64,000 nucleotides of DNA from Alphaproteobacteria bacterium (GCA_004293935.1 RDZH01000019.1:1-64000); one strand, 5' to 3'. Shown: positions 1 to 9,879, counted from the first letter of the stretch. A program made the numbers and translations. The notes: generated by a model from the sequence alone, not told the origin.

Positions 1-199
1 ATTTATCTCACCCTACGATAAACTCGTTCAAGAATTTGACCAAAAACCCCATCTATTCAACATTAATCCAATCCATAAGTTGATGGGACTGAACAATTAC
101 TCTACCTCATTTTTTTAGCGTATCAAGGATACAAAGGTGCTGAATGCAAGGCATCAGAACCTAGTGATGAGAGAACCGTAGCCCTCTCAGGTTTAATCA

Positions 200-778
200 T
201 CAGAACGGGCGTTCATCGATCACTTCGGGTTCACCAATGAAGGCGTTTCCGAACTGGCTTTCCATGAGGTGCGCGAAAATTGCTGCACGTTCACGAGACG
301 TGAAGGAGGCAACATAAATGCGCCGACCCTCAGATCCAGCAAACGCATCGTGACAGAAACGATCCTGCACGACGTTCAAATTTGAACTGGTGTAGCGAAT
401 CTGCACAGGGTAAATGGTTACCGGATATGCAGAAGCACGCGTAGGCAAGGCATCTCCGCACGTAGCACGTGGGAAATAGGATTGCAGCGGATTCTCACTT
501 CTGAGAACTTCCCGCTTTTCTTGGGGTGTAGCTTGCGCTCCATCCATTAAAGATCCCAACGCACGACGACCAAGCTCATCACTTGCGCCCCGTATGAAAC
601 CTTCCCAAGCGGCATCCCAGAAATTCTGAGAGAACACGGGTTGAGCATCAACTGCTAACACCGACGAACCGATAGCCAAAGCAGAACACAAGGCAACAAA
701 CGAACGTTTGATAGACATGATGAATTTCCACCGTTTTATAGAGTGTACAAACACTGAAAGCTGAATGATGAAAAACAT
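200..778 (-). CDS. Hypothetical secreted protein; likely start is the internal Met (MSIKRSFVALCSALAIGSSVLA...)
   Basis: ORF with signal-peptide-like hydrophobic N-terminus. Confidence 0.6.
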   Translation of the reverse strand: MFFIIQLSVFVHSIKRWKFIMSIKRSFVALCSALAIGSSVLAVDAQPVFSQNFWDAAWEGFIRGASDELGRRALGSLMDGAQATPQEKREVLRSENPLQSYFPRATCGDALPTRASAYPVTIYPVQIRYTSSNLNVVQDRFCHDAFAGSEGRRIYVASFTSRERAAIFAHLMESQFGNAFIGEPEVIDERPF

Positions 779-942
779 AATCCAGCGAATGAGAAGGTTC
801 TCATAATGCTATGAGAAGTACAGGATTCACGAAATCATGATTGCAGGGCAATATAAAAACATGAATCAAGGTACGCCTTGAACCATTACACACATACACA
901 CATCTTGTCAATAGTTTTTTTGTTTTTTTTCCCAAAAAAAGG

Positions 943-1227
943 CTATGAGCGCACCGATCCCTCTTTCATACCCTCTTTGATCATATCAGTGAAGATATAA
1001 CGCACATGATCTTCGGGGCGAATTTTTCCCGATCCTATGGCAGCAATGCCCGCTTGGATCATACGTTCTGTTGGTTGCGTCGGCATAAAAGTGAGGTTTG
1101 CCGCTTTTAATGCCTGCATAACCGCGTTAGCTTGCTTGCTATAATCCTCAAAGAAGTAGGATTTATCCGCTTCTTGGATTGCTTTTGCAATAATCTTCTG
1201 TATAGATGGAGGGGATGACTGATTCAT
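943..1227 (-). CDS. Hypothetical 94-aa protein
   Basis: Intact ORF without overlapping competitor. Confidence 0.5.
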   Translation of the reverse strand: MNQSSPPSIQKIIAKAIQEADKSYFFEDYSKQANAVMQALKAANLTFMPTQPTERMIQAGIAAIGSGKIRPEDHVRYIFTDMIKEGMKEGSVRS

Positions 1228-1266
1228 TATGATATATAATACGTAGGAATGGTCAAAAAAACACTA

Positions 1267-1415
1267 AGAACCTATCTTCACAGACTTTCAAAATGCCTGC
1301 AACACTCGGTTTTTTACGCTTCCGCTACTCATGTACTTCTATGTACACTCCGTTGCGGTTCTCAAAAACACAAGCGTTTCGGCGGTTTTCAAAATCTGTG
1401 CAGATAGGTTCTAAA
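1267..1415. repeat. Palindromic dispersed repeat, family A (copy 1)
   Basis: Outer inverted repeat AGAACCTATCTTCACAGACTTTCAAAA / TTTTCAAAATCTGTGCAGATAGGTTCT; core TTCCGCTACTCATGTACTTCTATGTACACTCCGTTGCGGTTCTC shared with copies near 39.3 and 52.8 kb. Confidence 0.85.
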
Positions 1416-1433
1416 CTAATATGAGTTTTAGCT

Positions 1434-2177
1434 ATGAATGTACTTTCCCGCGCCCCACGCATTGGCATCACGATGGATCATGAAACCACGGCTTCCTATT
1501 CGCGCTATCCGTGGTATGCGCTGCGAGAAAATTATTGCAGCTCTATTGCGCAATCAGGGGGCGTACCCTTGCCGATTCCTCATGAACGTGCATTGGTGGA
1601 AACCTATCTTGATATGATCGACGGGCTAGTGATTACGGGCGGGAATTTTGATGTATCACCTGCGCTCTATGGGCAGGAAGTTGTAAGCGATACGGTATCC
1701 ATGAAAGATAATCGAACCCTATGTGAATATGCACTGGTGCAAGGAGCATTGGCGCGATCCATGCCTATTTTGGGGATATGTGGCGGGCAGCAACTGCTTA
1801 ATGTGGTGCTTGGGGGGACGCTGATTCAACATATACCGGATGCGATTGCACAGCCACTTGCGCATGAACAACCCAATCCACGCCATGAAGCGGGGCATGT
1901 TGTTAGTTTTGTGGAAGATAGTATGTTAGCGCGTATTGCTGGGTGCGCTCAAACTTCTGTCAATAGTGCGCATCATCAAGCGGTGGATGTGGTCGCGCCT
2001 AAGGTGCGCGTCAATGCCTATGCCCCTGATGGAGTGATTGAGGGGATTGAACTGCCCGATCATCCTTTTTGTTTGGGTGTGCAGTGGCATCCTGAATTCT
2101 TTATCAGTGAGGTGGATCATAAGCTCTATACTGCGTTTATTGAAGCCGCAAAAATTTATGCTGGAAATGTCGGATAA
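1434..2177 (+). CDS. Gamma-glutamyl-gamma-aminobutyrate hydrolase family protein (class I glutamine amidotransferase-like, peptidase C26)
   Basis: GLVITGGNFDVSP, ILGICGGQQLLNVVLGGTLIQ and GVQWHPEF motifs. Confidence 0.85.
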   Translation: MNVLSRAPRIGITMDHETTASYSRYPWYALRENYCSSIAQSGGVPLPIPHERALVETYLDMIDGLVITGGNFDVSPALYGQEVVSDTVSMKDNRTLCEYALVQGALARSMPILGICGGQQLLNVVLGGTLIQHIPDAIAQPLAHEQPNPRHEAGHVVSFVEDSMLARIAGCAQTSVNSAHHQAVDVVAPKVRVNAYAPDGVIEGIELPDHPFCLGVQWHPEFFISEVDHKLYTAFIEAAKIYAGNVG

Positions 2178-2262
2178 TATGTTCTATGTGATGAGTATAA
2201 AGGAGTCTAACGTGCCACGGGGTGAGGGGGAGTGATGGTTTTATCTTCCGTATATACATTTT

Positions 2263-2868
2263 TTGTACATAAATCGTATGATATTAAAAACTTCATTATA
2301 TGCTATTAATGAGGTGATGGAGAGTATGATGGACAAACCAGAAACATATCCTGTGGAAGCAATCGTTAATTATTTCCTTGATTTTGTCAAACGTCATCGG
2401 ATTGTTCTCACGCCAATGAAATTGCAAAAAATGCTCTATTTTGCTAATGGGTGGTCTTGGGCGTTTTATGATAAACCTATTATTCACGATGAATGCTATG
2501 CATGGGAGTATGGTCCTGTCTATCCATCGGTCTATCATCAATATAAAAGCCCCATTAAAGCCACGCCGATTGATCCTGATCATAAGATGACAAAAATGCA
2601 TGTTGCATATGATGCAATGAAGTTTGAGGCAACGATGACCATGCCCTGTATTTCTCCAGAAGACGAAAAAGCCATTGAACTCTTAGAAAGCATTGGGCGA
2701 ACTTATGGATCGTTTGGTGCTATCACCCTATCAGATATGACGCATGTGGATGCCCTAGATAATCCTTGGCGTTGTGCGCGTCAGAAAGAACGTGAACACA
2801 ATATTCTTATATCAGAGGATATTGATAAGTATTTCAAGAGGTTGAAACGCGAGGGGAAATTATGTTAG
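2263..2868 (+). CDS. Panacea-domain (DUF4065 / SocA-like) protein, putative antitoxin
   Basis: VEAIVNYFLDFVKRHRIVLTPMKLQKMLYFANGWSWAFYDKPIIHDECYAWEYGPVYPSVYHQYK is typical of Panacea/DUF4065. Confidence 0.8.
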   Translation: MYINRMILKTSLYAINEVMESMMDKPETYPVEAIVNYFLDFVKRHRIVLTPMKLQKMLYFANGWSWAFYDKPIIHDECYAWEYGPVYPSVYHQYKSPIKATPIDPDHKMTKMHVAYDAMKFEATMTMPCISPEDEKAIELLESIGRTYGSFGAITLSDMTHVDALDNPWRCARQKEREHNILISEDIDKYFKRLKREGKLC

Positions 2869-3440
2869 AAGAAACTATAACCTCTCCAAACGATCTTGAA
2901 CGTGTGAATTACTCAGGAAATTCTTACCGTTCATTTGAACATATCTTCAGCACAGAGGTCAAACGCTTGGAAGTAATAAGAAAATGGATTGCTGGTTTGT
3001 TAATCCTTCTTTTTATACTCATTGTTAGTTTTCCTTGGGTATATGATTATTGCCTTTTTCGTGTAGAGGGCATGAAAAAAATAGCATTTCTTAGTGCAGG
3101 TACATTCTCATCTTCTTTTCTTTTAAGCATGTATCTGCTAGGAAAAACCGTAGGATTTTTATTCTTATTTTCTGTTTTTGCATGGAGTGCCAAAATATAT
3201 TCACACACACGCCGTTTGATTCTTTCTTATCGTGACAAACAGTTGCGAGGGCAGATGATTGTTTTTTTGAATCAGGATGCAGGAATTGATGTTACGCCTT
3301 ATCTTGACGGCTTGCTTGAACCCATACTTCATGCAGCAGATGCCAAAAAGAAAGAAATACAAAAATCAGATGATCAGCACGCATTGGTGGATGTCATTAA
3401 GAGCCTCATTGAGACATTAAAAGAGAAAAAAGATGGATAA
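2862..3440 (+). CDS. Hypothetical membrane protein, candidate partner of the Panacea protein
   Basis: 7-nt overlap with upstream ORF; two hydrophobic segments (WIAGLLILLFILIVSFPWVYDYCLF; FLLSMYLLGKTVGFLFLFSVFAW). Confidence 0.7.
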   Translation: MLEETITSPNDLERVNYSGNSYRSFEHIFSTEVKRLEVIRKWIAGLLILLFILIVSFPWVYDYCLFRVEGMKKIAFLSAGTFSSSFLLSMYLLGKTVGFLFLFSVFAWSAKIYSHTRRLILSYRDKQLRGQMIVFLNQDAGIDVTPYLDGLLEPILHAADAKKKEIQKSDDQHALVDVIKSLIETLKEKKDG

Positions 3441-4728
3441 AATACGCATTATTGGCGGTGTGCCGCTTGAAGGAACAATACGGATTAGCGGGGCGAAGAA
3501 TGCGGCATTGCCGTTGATGTGCGCTGCCTTATTGACGGAGAAGCCGTTCACGCTTACCAATGTTCCGTACCTTGCCGATATTGTCACCATGACCAAATTG
3601 CTGATGCAGCATGGGGTGGAAATGAGCATGACGGATGCACATGCACGGCAGACGATGGGGGGGATCACACTTGGGCGCACCCTTGTGTTGGATGCATCGA
3701 ACATTTTCAATAAAACCGCTCCTTATGAGATTGTCCGCAAGATGCGTGCCTCGGTGTTGGTACTAGGACCATTGCTTGCTCGTTTTGGTGAGGCGCGGGT
3801 GTCGCTTCCGGGGGGGTGTGCGATTGGAACACGACCGATTGATCTGCATCTGAAGGCATTGGAACAGATGGGAGCAGACATTGAATTAGATCAAGGCTAT
3901 ATTGTTGCCAAAGCACCTAAGGGGCTGCACGGGGCAGAGATTTATTTTAATATGGTATCTGTGGGTGCAACCGAAAATATTGTGATGGCAGCAACGCTGG
4001 CGCAGGGTACAACGGTGCTACGCAATGCTGCATGTGAGCCTGAGATTGTTGATCTTGTGCAATGTTTGCGGGGGATGGGAGCGAATATACATGGTGAAGG
4101 TACACCGACATTGACGATTCATGGCGTGCCGACTTTAGGCAGCGTGTTTCATCATGTGATGGCGGATCGGATTGAGGCGGGGAGCTTTCTTGCGTGCGTT
4201 GCTTTGGCAGGAGGGGATGTGACGCTTACCCATGCGCCTGTTGATGCGATGTTGCCCGTGCTAGAAAAAGCGCGTGAGGCAGGTGTGGTGCTGCATACGC
4301 CCAACCATCAAACATTACGCATTACGAGCCAAGGGAAATTAGAACCCGTCGACATTATCACGCAACCACATCCTGCATTCCCTACCGATATGCAAGCGCA
4401 ATTTATGGCGATGATGTTGCTCACCTCGGGTACATCCACCATAACAGAAACGATTTTTGAGAATCGATTTATGCATGTTCCTGAATTGATGCGTATGGGC
4501 GCAAATATCCAGCTTAAAGATCGTTTGGCGATTGTGAAAGGTGTGCCGAAACTTAATGGTGCTGAAGTGATGGCAACGGATTTGCGTGCGTCTATATCAC
4601 TTGCGATTGCTGCTCTTGCAACCCCTGAAGAAACAGTGATTCATCGCATTTATCATTTGGATCGTGGCTATGAGAATTTGGAAGCAAAGCTCTCCGCGTG
4701 CGGAGCGGATATTGTGCGGATGAAGTGA
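3433..4728 (+). CDS. murA: UDP-N-acetylglucosamine 1-carboxyvinyltransferase
   Basis: MDKIRIIGGVPLEGTIRISGAKNAALPLMCAALLTEKPFTL; FPTDMQAQFMAMMLLTSGTSTITETIFENRFMHVPEL. Confidence 0.97.
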   Translation: MDKIRIIGGVPLEGTIRISGAKNAALPLMCAALLTEKPFTLTNVPYLADIVTMTKLLMQHGVEMSMTDAHARQTMGGITLGRTLVLDASNIFNKTAPYEIVRKMRASVLVLGPLLARFGEARVSLPGGCAIGTRPIDLHLKALEQMGADIELDQGYIVAKAPKGLHGAEIYFNMVSVGATENIVMAATLAQGTTVLRNAACEPEIVDLVQCLRGMGANIHGEGTPTLTIHGVPTLGSVFHHVMADRIEAGSFLACVALAGGDVTLTHAPVDAMLPVLEKAREAGVVLHTPNHQTLRITSQGKLEPVDIITQPHPAFPTDMQAQFMAMMLLTSGTSTITETIFENRFMHVPELMRMGANIQLKDRLAIVKGVPKLNGAEVMATDLRASISLAIAALATPEETVIHRIYHLDRGYENLEAKLSACGADIVRMK

Positions 4729-4747
4729 TGGGACATGATGTGAGAAG

Positions 4748-4792
4748 ATAATCATTGATTATATTGACATCAATGCAATCAATGATTATAAT
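4748..4792 (+). promoter_or_regulatory. Consensus promoter TTGACA-17 nt-TATAAT with overlapping 13-bp perfect inverted-repeat operator
   Basis: ATAATCATTGATT (4748-4760) / AATCAATGATTAT (4777-4789); -35 at 4764-4769, -10 at 4787-4792. Confidence 0.8.
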
Positions 4793-4816
4793 GCATCTTG
4801 TGTAGGGGGAAAAACT

Positions 4817-5062
4817 ATGGCAAATATTACAATACGCGGCATTCCTGATCATACCAAAGACATATTACGGGTACATGCTGCACAGCATGGGCAATCTCTA
4901 GAATCTTATATTCGCCGTATGTTACAAGAAGCAACAAATAAGTCAGTCACGGATAATACGGGTATGTTGGATATAGCTCAGAAATGGTTCGGAGAAGAGC
5001 ATGGCATTGATATGGAAATTCCTGAGCGTCATACAAAGCGTTCAATAGAGGTATTTGAATAA
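4817..5062 (+). CDS. FitA/VapB-like ribbon-helix-helix antitoxin
   Basis: MANITIRGIPDHTKDILRVHAAQHGQSLESYIRRMLQEA typical FitA-like. Confidence 0.88.
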   Translation: MANITIRGIPDHTKDILRVHAAQHGQSLESYIRRMLQEATNKSVTDNTGMLDIAQKWFGEEHGIDMEIPERHTKRSIEVFE

Positions 5063-5481
5063 TGATTATTCTTGATACCAATGTCATTTCTGAATTAATG
5101 CGCCCCCTCCCAGATGAAAAAGTAACAGCATGGTTAGGTAATAGAACAAAACTTCATTATGGCATAACGACTATCACGATTGCTGAAATTACACGAGGAA
5201 TAGAGCGGCTAGCCATAGGAAAAAGACAAGATGATTTACGCTCTCGTTTTGCGCAGTTTGTGAATGAGGCTTTTCATGGTCGCATCTATGCTTTTGATGA
5301 AGAAGCTGCACAAAACTACGCGACGATAGCGACAAGACGTGAACGCTCTGGATTACACGCTGATCCTATGGATATGCTGATTGCAGCTATAGTCAAGGTG
5401 CATAAGGCTACGCTTGCTACCCGTAATATCAAGGATTTTACAGAATGCGATATTACGATCATGAATCCATGGAATAGCTAG
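5062..5481 (+). CDS. VapC/FitB-like PIN-domain toxin
   Basis: MIILDTNVISELMRP, TTITIAEITRG, DPMDMLIAAIVKVHKATLATRNIKDF PIN motifs; 1-nt overlap with antitoxin. Confidence 0.92.
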   Translation: MIILDTNVISELMRPLPDEKVTAWLGNRTKLHYGITTITIAEITRGIERLAIGKRQDDLRSRFAQFVNEAFHGRIYAFDEEAAQNYATIATRRERSGLHADPMDMLIAAIVKVHKATLATRNIKDFTECDITIMNPWNS

Positions 5482-5530
5482 TTTTGTCAAACGATTATAG
5501 CACTTTTTAGTCTGCATACGTCTATCTTCT

Positions 5531-5603
5531 TGTCATGCTTGGCGTAAGGCAGGCATTCAGAATAACCCATGATCGCTGGATTCCCGCCTTCGTGGGAATG
5601 ACA
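5531..5603. repeat. Short palindromic repeat, family B (copy 1)
   Basis: TGTCATGCTTGGCGTAAGGCAGGCATTC...GCTGGATTCCCGCCTTCGTGGGAATGACA. Confidence 0.75.
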
Positions 5604-5622
5604 AAAAACTCAGCTTAGCAAT

Positions 5623-6660
5623 TCAGCTAATTCCGTGTTCTTTGAGTTTGCGGTAAAGCGTGGTGCGTCCAATAGCGAGGTCACGCGATAAGGTGCTTTT
5701 GCAGCCATGATGATGGTGATAGAGTCGGGCGATGATGCTTTTTTCTATGTCGTGTAAGGAATGGATCGCACCTGTCTGTTCATCAATCAGTGAGATATTC
5801 CATTGCGGATCGATCATGTGTGTTTGTGGTGTGCGCCCGTCATCATAATGTTCACTGAGTCTTAGCAGATCTACTATCTGTGTGCGATGGTGGATGTTAA
5901 GGATTCTTCGTTGACATAAGAGAAAGCAAAAATTTTGTAGTGATCGTATATTATGCGCCCAGAGGTGCTGTTGTAGCCATGCTAACATAGCGGGGCTGAA
6001 GTGCGGGGTATGAGGAAGGTTCATCATTTCAGTGCAGTAATCAAGATAGTGATTAAGGTAGAGTGCCGTATCATGGGGGCGATAATGCAAGGGTGAAAGT
6101 ATAATATGTTGGTGTGGATGATCTACTAGATGGTATTTGAGTAGATAGATCGCTTCACGTAGTTCATGTGCGTGGTGCGCAAAATTAGGCGATTCAATGA
6201 GAACAAGGGCAGGGGTGTGATCATGGGATGCACATAAAAATGCACTATAGCGATGCAGTGCTTCCAAAGAAATCTGTTCATCCAGACGTAGCACGCAATG
6301 CGCTCCTGTTGCCCAAAGATGATCAAGGTGCGCTAAGGTGGATGCACTATCTTCATCGGCAAGGATCATTCGATGCCATGGATGCATCCCAATGGTGTTT
6401 TGTTGTTGCGCATGACGTTCGATGAGACGTTCTATCAGCAATGATTTGCCTACGCCCTGTGCGCCTTCAATCCATAATAAGGTGCGATGCTGATCATAGG
6501 CATTTTGAGCGCGTTGTATCATGGTGATGGTAGCGCGATCAATGCAAGGAAAATCGCGCAATAAGGTGCGTTCCTTATGAGCGTGTTGCTCAATATCGGG
6601 GCGAATAGCAGGATAGGTAGGGGACATGGAACGCATCATCATTACTCCATATATACCCAT
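5623..6660 (-). CDS. P-loop ATPase with C-terminal Fis-type helix-turn-helix, atypical sigma-54-regulator-like protein
   Basis: LLWIEGAQGVGKSLLIERL (Walker A-like); C-term CKSTLSRDLAIGRTTLYRKLKEHGIS (Fis-type HTH). Confidence 0.65.
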   Translation of the reverse strand: MGIYGVMMMRSMSPTYPAIRPDIEQHAHKERTLLRDFPCIDRATITMIQRAQNAYDQHRTLLWIEGAQGVGKSLLIERLIERHAQQQNTIGMHPWHRMILADEDSASTLAHLDHLWATGAHCVLRLDEQISLEALHRYSAFLCASHDHTPALVLIESPNFAHHAHELREAIYLLKYHLVDHPHQHIILSPLHYRPHDTALYLNHYLDYCTEMMNLPHTPHFSPAMLAWLQQHLWAHNIRSLQNFCFLLCQRRILNIHHRTQIVDLLRLSEHYDDGRTPQTHMIDPQWNISLIDEQTGAIHSLHDIEKSIIARLYHHHHGCKSTLSRDLAIGRTTLYRKLKEHGIS

Positions 6661-6772
6661 ATCACTTCAAGGAGTTGAGTCCGCCAAGTGAAATGAAGGG
6701 TATATCTTATTAAACATACTCATCTGTCCACATGTTGATAGTACGCATCGTGCGTGGGCGATGAGTATACAA
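6645..6772. repeat. Dispersed structured repeat, family C (copy 1)
   Basis: TATATACCCATATCACTTCAAGGAGT..GGGTATATCTTATTAAACATACTCATCTGTCCACATGTTGATAGTACGCATCGTGCGTGGGCGATGAGTAT; near-identical to 61986-62110. Confidence 0.85.
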
Positions 6773-6913
6773 CTTTAGGTAATTTTATTTTGCATAAAAA
6801 CAACTAATACTACTTAAGATGCCCTCAATGCACGATTGATGGCTAAGTGATGCAGGTAAGACACAATTTATGGTTTTTTGAAGCAAGAAAATAACAACCT
6901 AAAGTTGCGTGCA

Positions 6914-7750
6914 TTAAAGTTGAGGGCATTGGGTGCGCAGTGCCAGCAAGATAGAGGGCGTATCAAGATTGATGTGATCCGCATCAGGATAGACAATCCG
7001 TTCTTTGGGGGTGCGGATTGCATCCATCAGGCGTGCGCTTTGTTCTTCAGGGATAATAGTATCCTTCTTTCCATGAAAAATACATACAGGGCTTATGATG
7101 TGCGGTGCGCGTGCTAGAGAATCAAAATGATCTTTGAGCAACCATGATATAGGGATATAAGGGTAGCGTAATTGCGCGACATGGGTGATGGAGGTGTAGG
7201 GAGAAAGCAAAATCGTTTGATGAAATGGATGCAGTGTTGCAAGATGCACCGCAACACCCGATCCGAGGGATCGCCCCATTACGATCATGTTGGCAGGTTC
7301 AATACCATGCTGGTGTAAGAATTCCACGGCGGTTTCCGCATCTAAGAATAATCCTGCTTCGCTAGGTTTTCCATTACTCGCCCCATAACCGCGATAACTA
7401 AAAGCAAGCAACCCATATTCACCCCCCACAATATGCGCAAAGAATGATTGCAACTGAGAAATGCTCGTGGCATTGCCGTGCAAATACAGAATAGTTTTGT
7501 AACCATCTTTCGGCGGTTGATACCATGCCATGAGTTCAAACCCATCAGGGGTGTATAAGGTCACTTCTTGAATGTGCGGTAAGATGGTGCGATCAGGGGC
7601 GTGATAGGTTGATTTATTGGTGACATATAATAAATCCCGTTGCGCACTATAAAGATAGGCACATAAGCTACCATAGGCTACTAGTACCACAATCAGCAAC
7701 AAGAAAAGGATGCGATATAATAACCGACGGAATGAGTGTGCCTTGATCAT
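6914..7750 (-). CDS. Alpha/beta hydrolase (ABHD13/BEM46-like)
   Basis: LYLHGNATSISQL, GYGASNGKPSEAGLFLDAE, MGRSLGSGVAVHLA, FHGKKDTIIPEEQS, DADHIN. Confidence 0.85.
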   Translation of the reverse strand: MIKAHSFRRLLYRILFLLLIVVLVAYGSLCAYLYSAQRDLLYVTNKSTYHAPDRTILPHIQEVTLYTPDGFELMAWYQPPKDGYKTILYLHGNATSISQLQSFFAHIVGGEYGLLAFSYRGYGASNGKPSEAGLFLDAETAVEFLHQHGIEPANMIVMGRSLGSGVAVHLATLHPFHQTILLSPYTSITHVAQLRYPYIPISWLLKDHFDSLARAPHIISPVCIFHGKKDTIIPEEQSARLMDAIRTPKERIVYPDADHINLDTPSILLALRTQCPQL

Positions 7751-8163
7751 GAAACTATCAGTAACGCAAAATAGCCACCAAGTCCACTAAGAATTGAAAT
7801 GCTGATGCCCCATAAGGTATCGACAATCGTCATTTTGAGTGACCAGTTGCGCAGCAGGGCATAGTTGGTGATGTCATAGGTGCCATAGGCTAATAAGCCT
7901 AATAGTCCGCAATGGATGATAACGGGCATGATAGTAGGAGCAGCGAGGTGAGGTAGAACCCCCATATACACCAATATGGCATTATAACAGAGGTAAAAAA
8001 GCACGATGCACAGCATGTTGGGATTGTCACGCAATAACCCTCCCATCTCTTGACGATAAAACTTCCGTGCAACGAGCAACAGCCATATCGCATCAATGCA
8101 AATGAAGGTAAAAAACGCGCCAATAAATCCGTACAGCATGGGAAGTCCCTTACTATCTATCAC
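7747..8163 (-). CDS. DUF2177 family membrane protein
   Basis: FICIDAIWLLLVARKFYRQEMGGLLRDNPN...LLGLLAYGTYDITNYALLRNWSLKMTIVDTLWG. Confidence 0.85.
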   Translation of the reverse strand: MIDSKGLPMLYGFIGAFFTFICIDAIWLLLVARKFYRQEMGGLLRDNPNMLCIVLFYLCYNAILVYMGVLPHLAAPTIMPVIIHCGLLGLLAYGTYDITNYALLRNWSLKMTIVDTLWGISISILSGLGGYFALLIVS

Positions 8164-8439
8164 ACCATGCCTTAAGCATCATAGGATAGATATGTAGAAG
8201 TGTTTTGCGAAAAATGCAATTATTATTATATATGTAGCATAGCGCACCTAACCTAAGCGATACGTGGTGATGAATGTTTTGACATAAAAGTCCTTAATTT
8301 TATCCTTTGCACTCATCACGCGCTATATCTTCTTGTCTTTTCATGGATTATTGGTTAGATAACTATCCCACATCATCTTATGTGGATATGACAATAGAAT
8401 ATATAAATAATATGAGACATCTACATAACTCTCACTTCT

Positions 8440-8509
8440 TGTCATACCCGCGAAGGCGGGTATCCATAAACTACTGTTGTTACTGGATTCCTGCCTTCGC
8501 AGGAATGAC
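8440..8509. repeat. Short palindromic repeat, family B (copy 2)
   Basis: TGTCATACCCGCGAAGGCGGGTATCC...CTGGATTCCTGCCTTCGCAGGAATGAC. Confidence 0.8.
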
Positions 8510-8587
8510 GAACTGTTGATTTTATGGATTATGCAAAAGTCTCACTATAATAAGAACACATCACAGGATATAAGAAGGGTAATTGGT

Positions 8588-9841
8588 ATGAAAAAAGTGG
8601 TCATTTCAGGGATGATAGGCAATGGCTTGGAGTGGTATGATTACGCACTCTATGGTCAAGTGGTGTTTATTCTTGCCAAACATTTCTTTCCTGCTGGGGA
8701 TGAAACTGTGCAAATGTTAGCCGCCTTTGGTGTGTTCGCAGCGGCGTTTATTGTGCGCCCCATTGGTGCAGCCTTCTTTGGTTGGCTTGGGGATAAATAT
8801 GGCAGGAAACCTGCAATGGTGGTCGCTATTTTAATGATGGCACTACCCACGGGCGCGATCGGACTGCTTCCAACCTATGCAGAGATTGGCGTTTGGGCGC
8901 CGATTGCGCTGACCGTGATTCGGTTGCTGCAGGGGATGTCGCTTGGTGGTGAATTTTCAGGATCGATTGCCTATATTGTGGAACATGCACCCGCAAAGCG
9001 ACGAGGGATCGCAGGGGCTGCATCATTAGTGAGTCTAAAACTCGGATTTATGCTAGGTATTATTGTCGTGCGTGGCGTGATGGAGTTAGTGGGAGAAGAA
9101 GCCTTTCAAGCGTGGGGATGGCGTATTCCGTTTTTATTAGGCATTGTCATTGGGCTTATTGGGTTTTATATCCGCCATTATTGTGATGAAAGCCCGATCT
9201 ATGTGGAAGCTAAACAGGCAGAAAATCTTTCCCCACGCCCCATCCGTGAAGCATTTGGTTCGCATCCGTGGAAGATGGCGCAAGGGTTTGGTGCGTATGT
9301 TTCGGTGACGATGCCGTTTTATTTAATGACGGTGTTCTTTATCTCTTTTATGACCAAACATATGCATATTACGGTGAGTCATGCGCTGGACATTACCTTA
9401 ATGAATCTCAGCTTGATGGCAGTTGCAACGGCGATGTCGGCGCATATGTCGGATTATTTTGGACGTAAAAAAGTGATGATGGCTTCAGCGATCATGTGCA
9501 GCGTTACCATTTATCCTATGTTCGCCATGATGCAACAAGGTATGAATGTTGAATATTATATGCTAATACAGGGGATATTTTGCTTTATGTTGGGGTGTTA
9601 TATGGGACCAGTTGCCACCTTTTTGGTGGAATTATTCCCGACATCAGTGCGCTTTTCTGGTATGGCGATAAGCTATAATTTAGCTGCAGCATTGTTCGGA
9701 GGCACAGCACCCTTGCTGTGCGAATGGCTTATTGGGGCGACAGGAAGCTATCAATCCTTAGCCTATTATGTGATGCTGTGTAACCTTATATCCTTGATTG
9801 CACTCTATTATTACCGTGATCGATCAGGTGCGCCATTATAG
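8588..9841 (+). CDS. MFS transporter, metabolite:H+ symporter (ProP/KgtP-like)
   Basis: MKKVVISGMIGNGLEWYDYALYGQ; GWLGDKYGRKPAMV; LLQGMSLGGEFSGS. Start reset from 8477, which lies in the family B repeat. Confidence 0.85.
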   Translation: MKKVVISGMIGNGLEWYDYALYGQVVFILAKHFFPAGDETVQMLAAFGVFAAAFIVRPIGAAFFGWLGDKYGRKPAMVVAILMMALPTGAIGLLPTYAEIGVWAPIALTVIRLLQGMSLGGEFSGSIAYIVEHAPAKRRGIAGAASLVSLKLGFMLGIIVVRGVMELVGEEAFQAWGWRIPFLLGIVIGLIGFYIRHYCDESPIYVEAKQAENLSPRPIREAFGSHPWKMAQGFGAYVSVTMPFYLMTVFFISFMTKHMHITVSHALDITLMNLSLMAVATAMSAHMSDYFGRKKVMMASAIMCSVTIYPMFAMMQQGMNVEYYMLIQGIFCFMLGCYMGPVATFLVELFPTSVRFSGMAISYNLAAALFGGTAPLLCEWLIGATGSYQSLAYYVMLCNLISLIALYYYRDRSGAPL

Positions 9842-9879
9842 TAGTAGATTTTTATAGAGACGACTGATATACTCATGCC

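Noticed and set aside
8477-8587. N-terminal extension of the MFS transporter (MLLDSCLRRNDELLI...)
   Set aside because: Encoded by a family B palindromic repeat; the internal Met at 8588 gives the conserved N-terminus.
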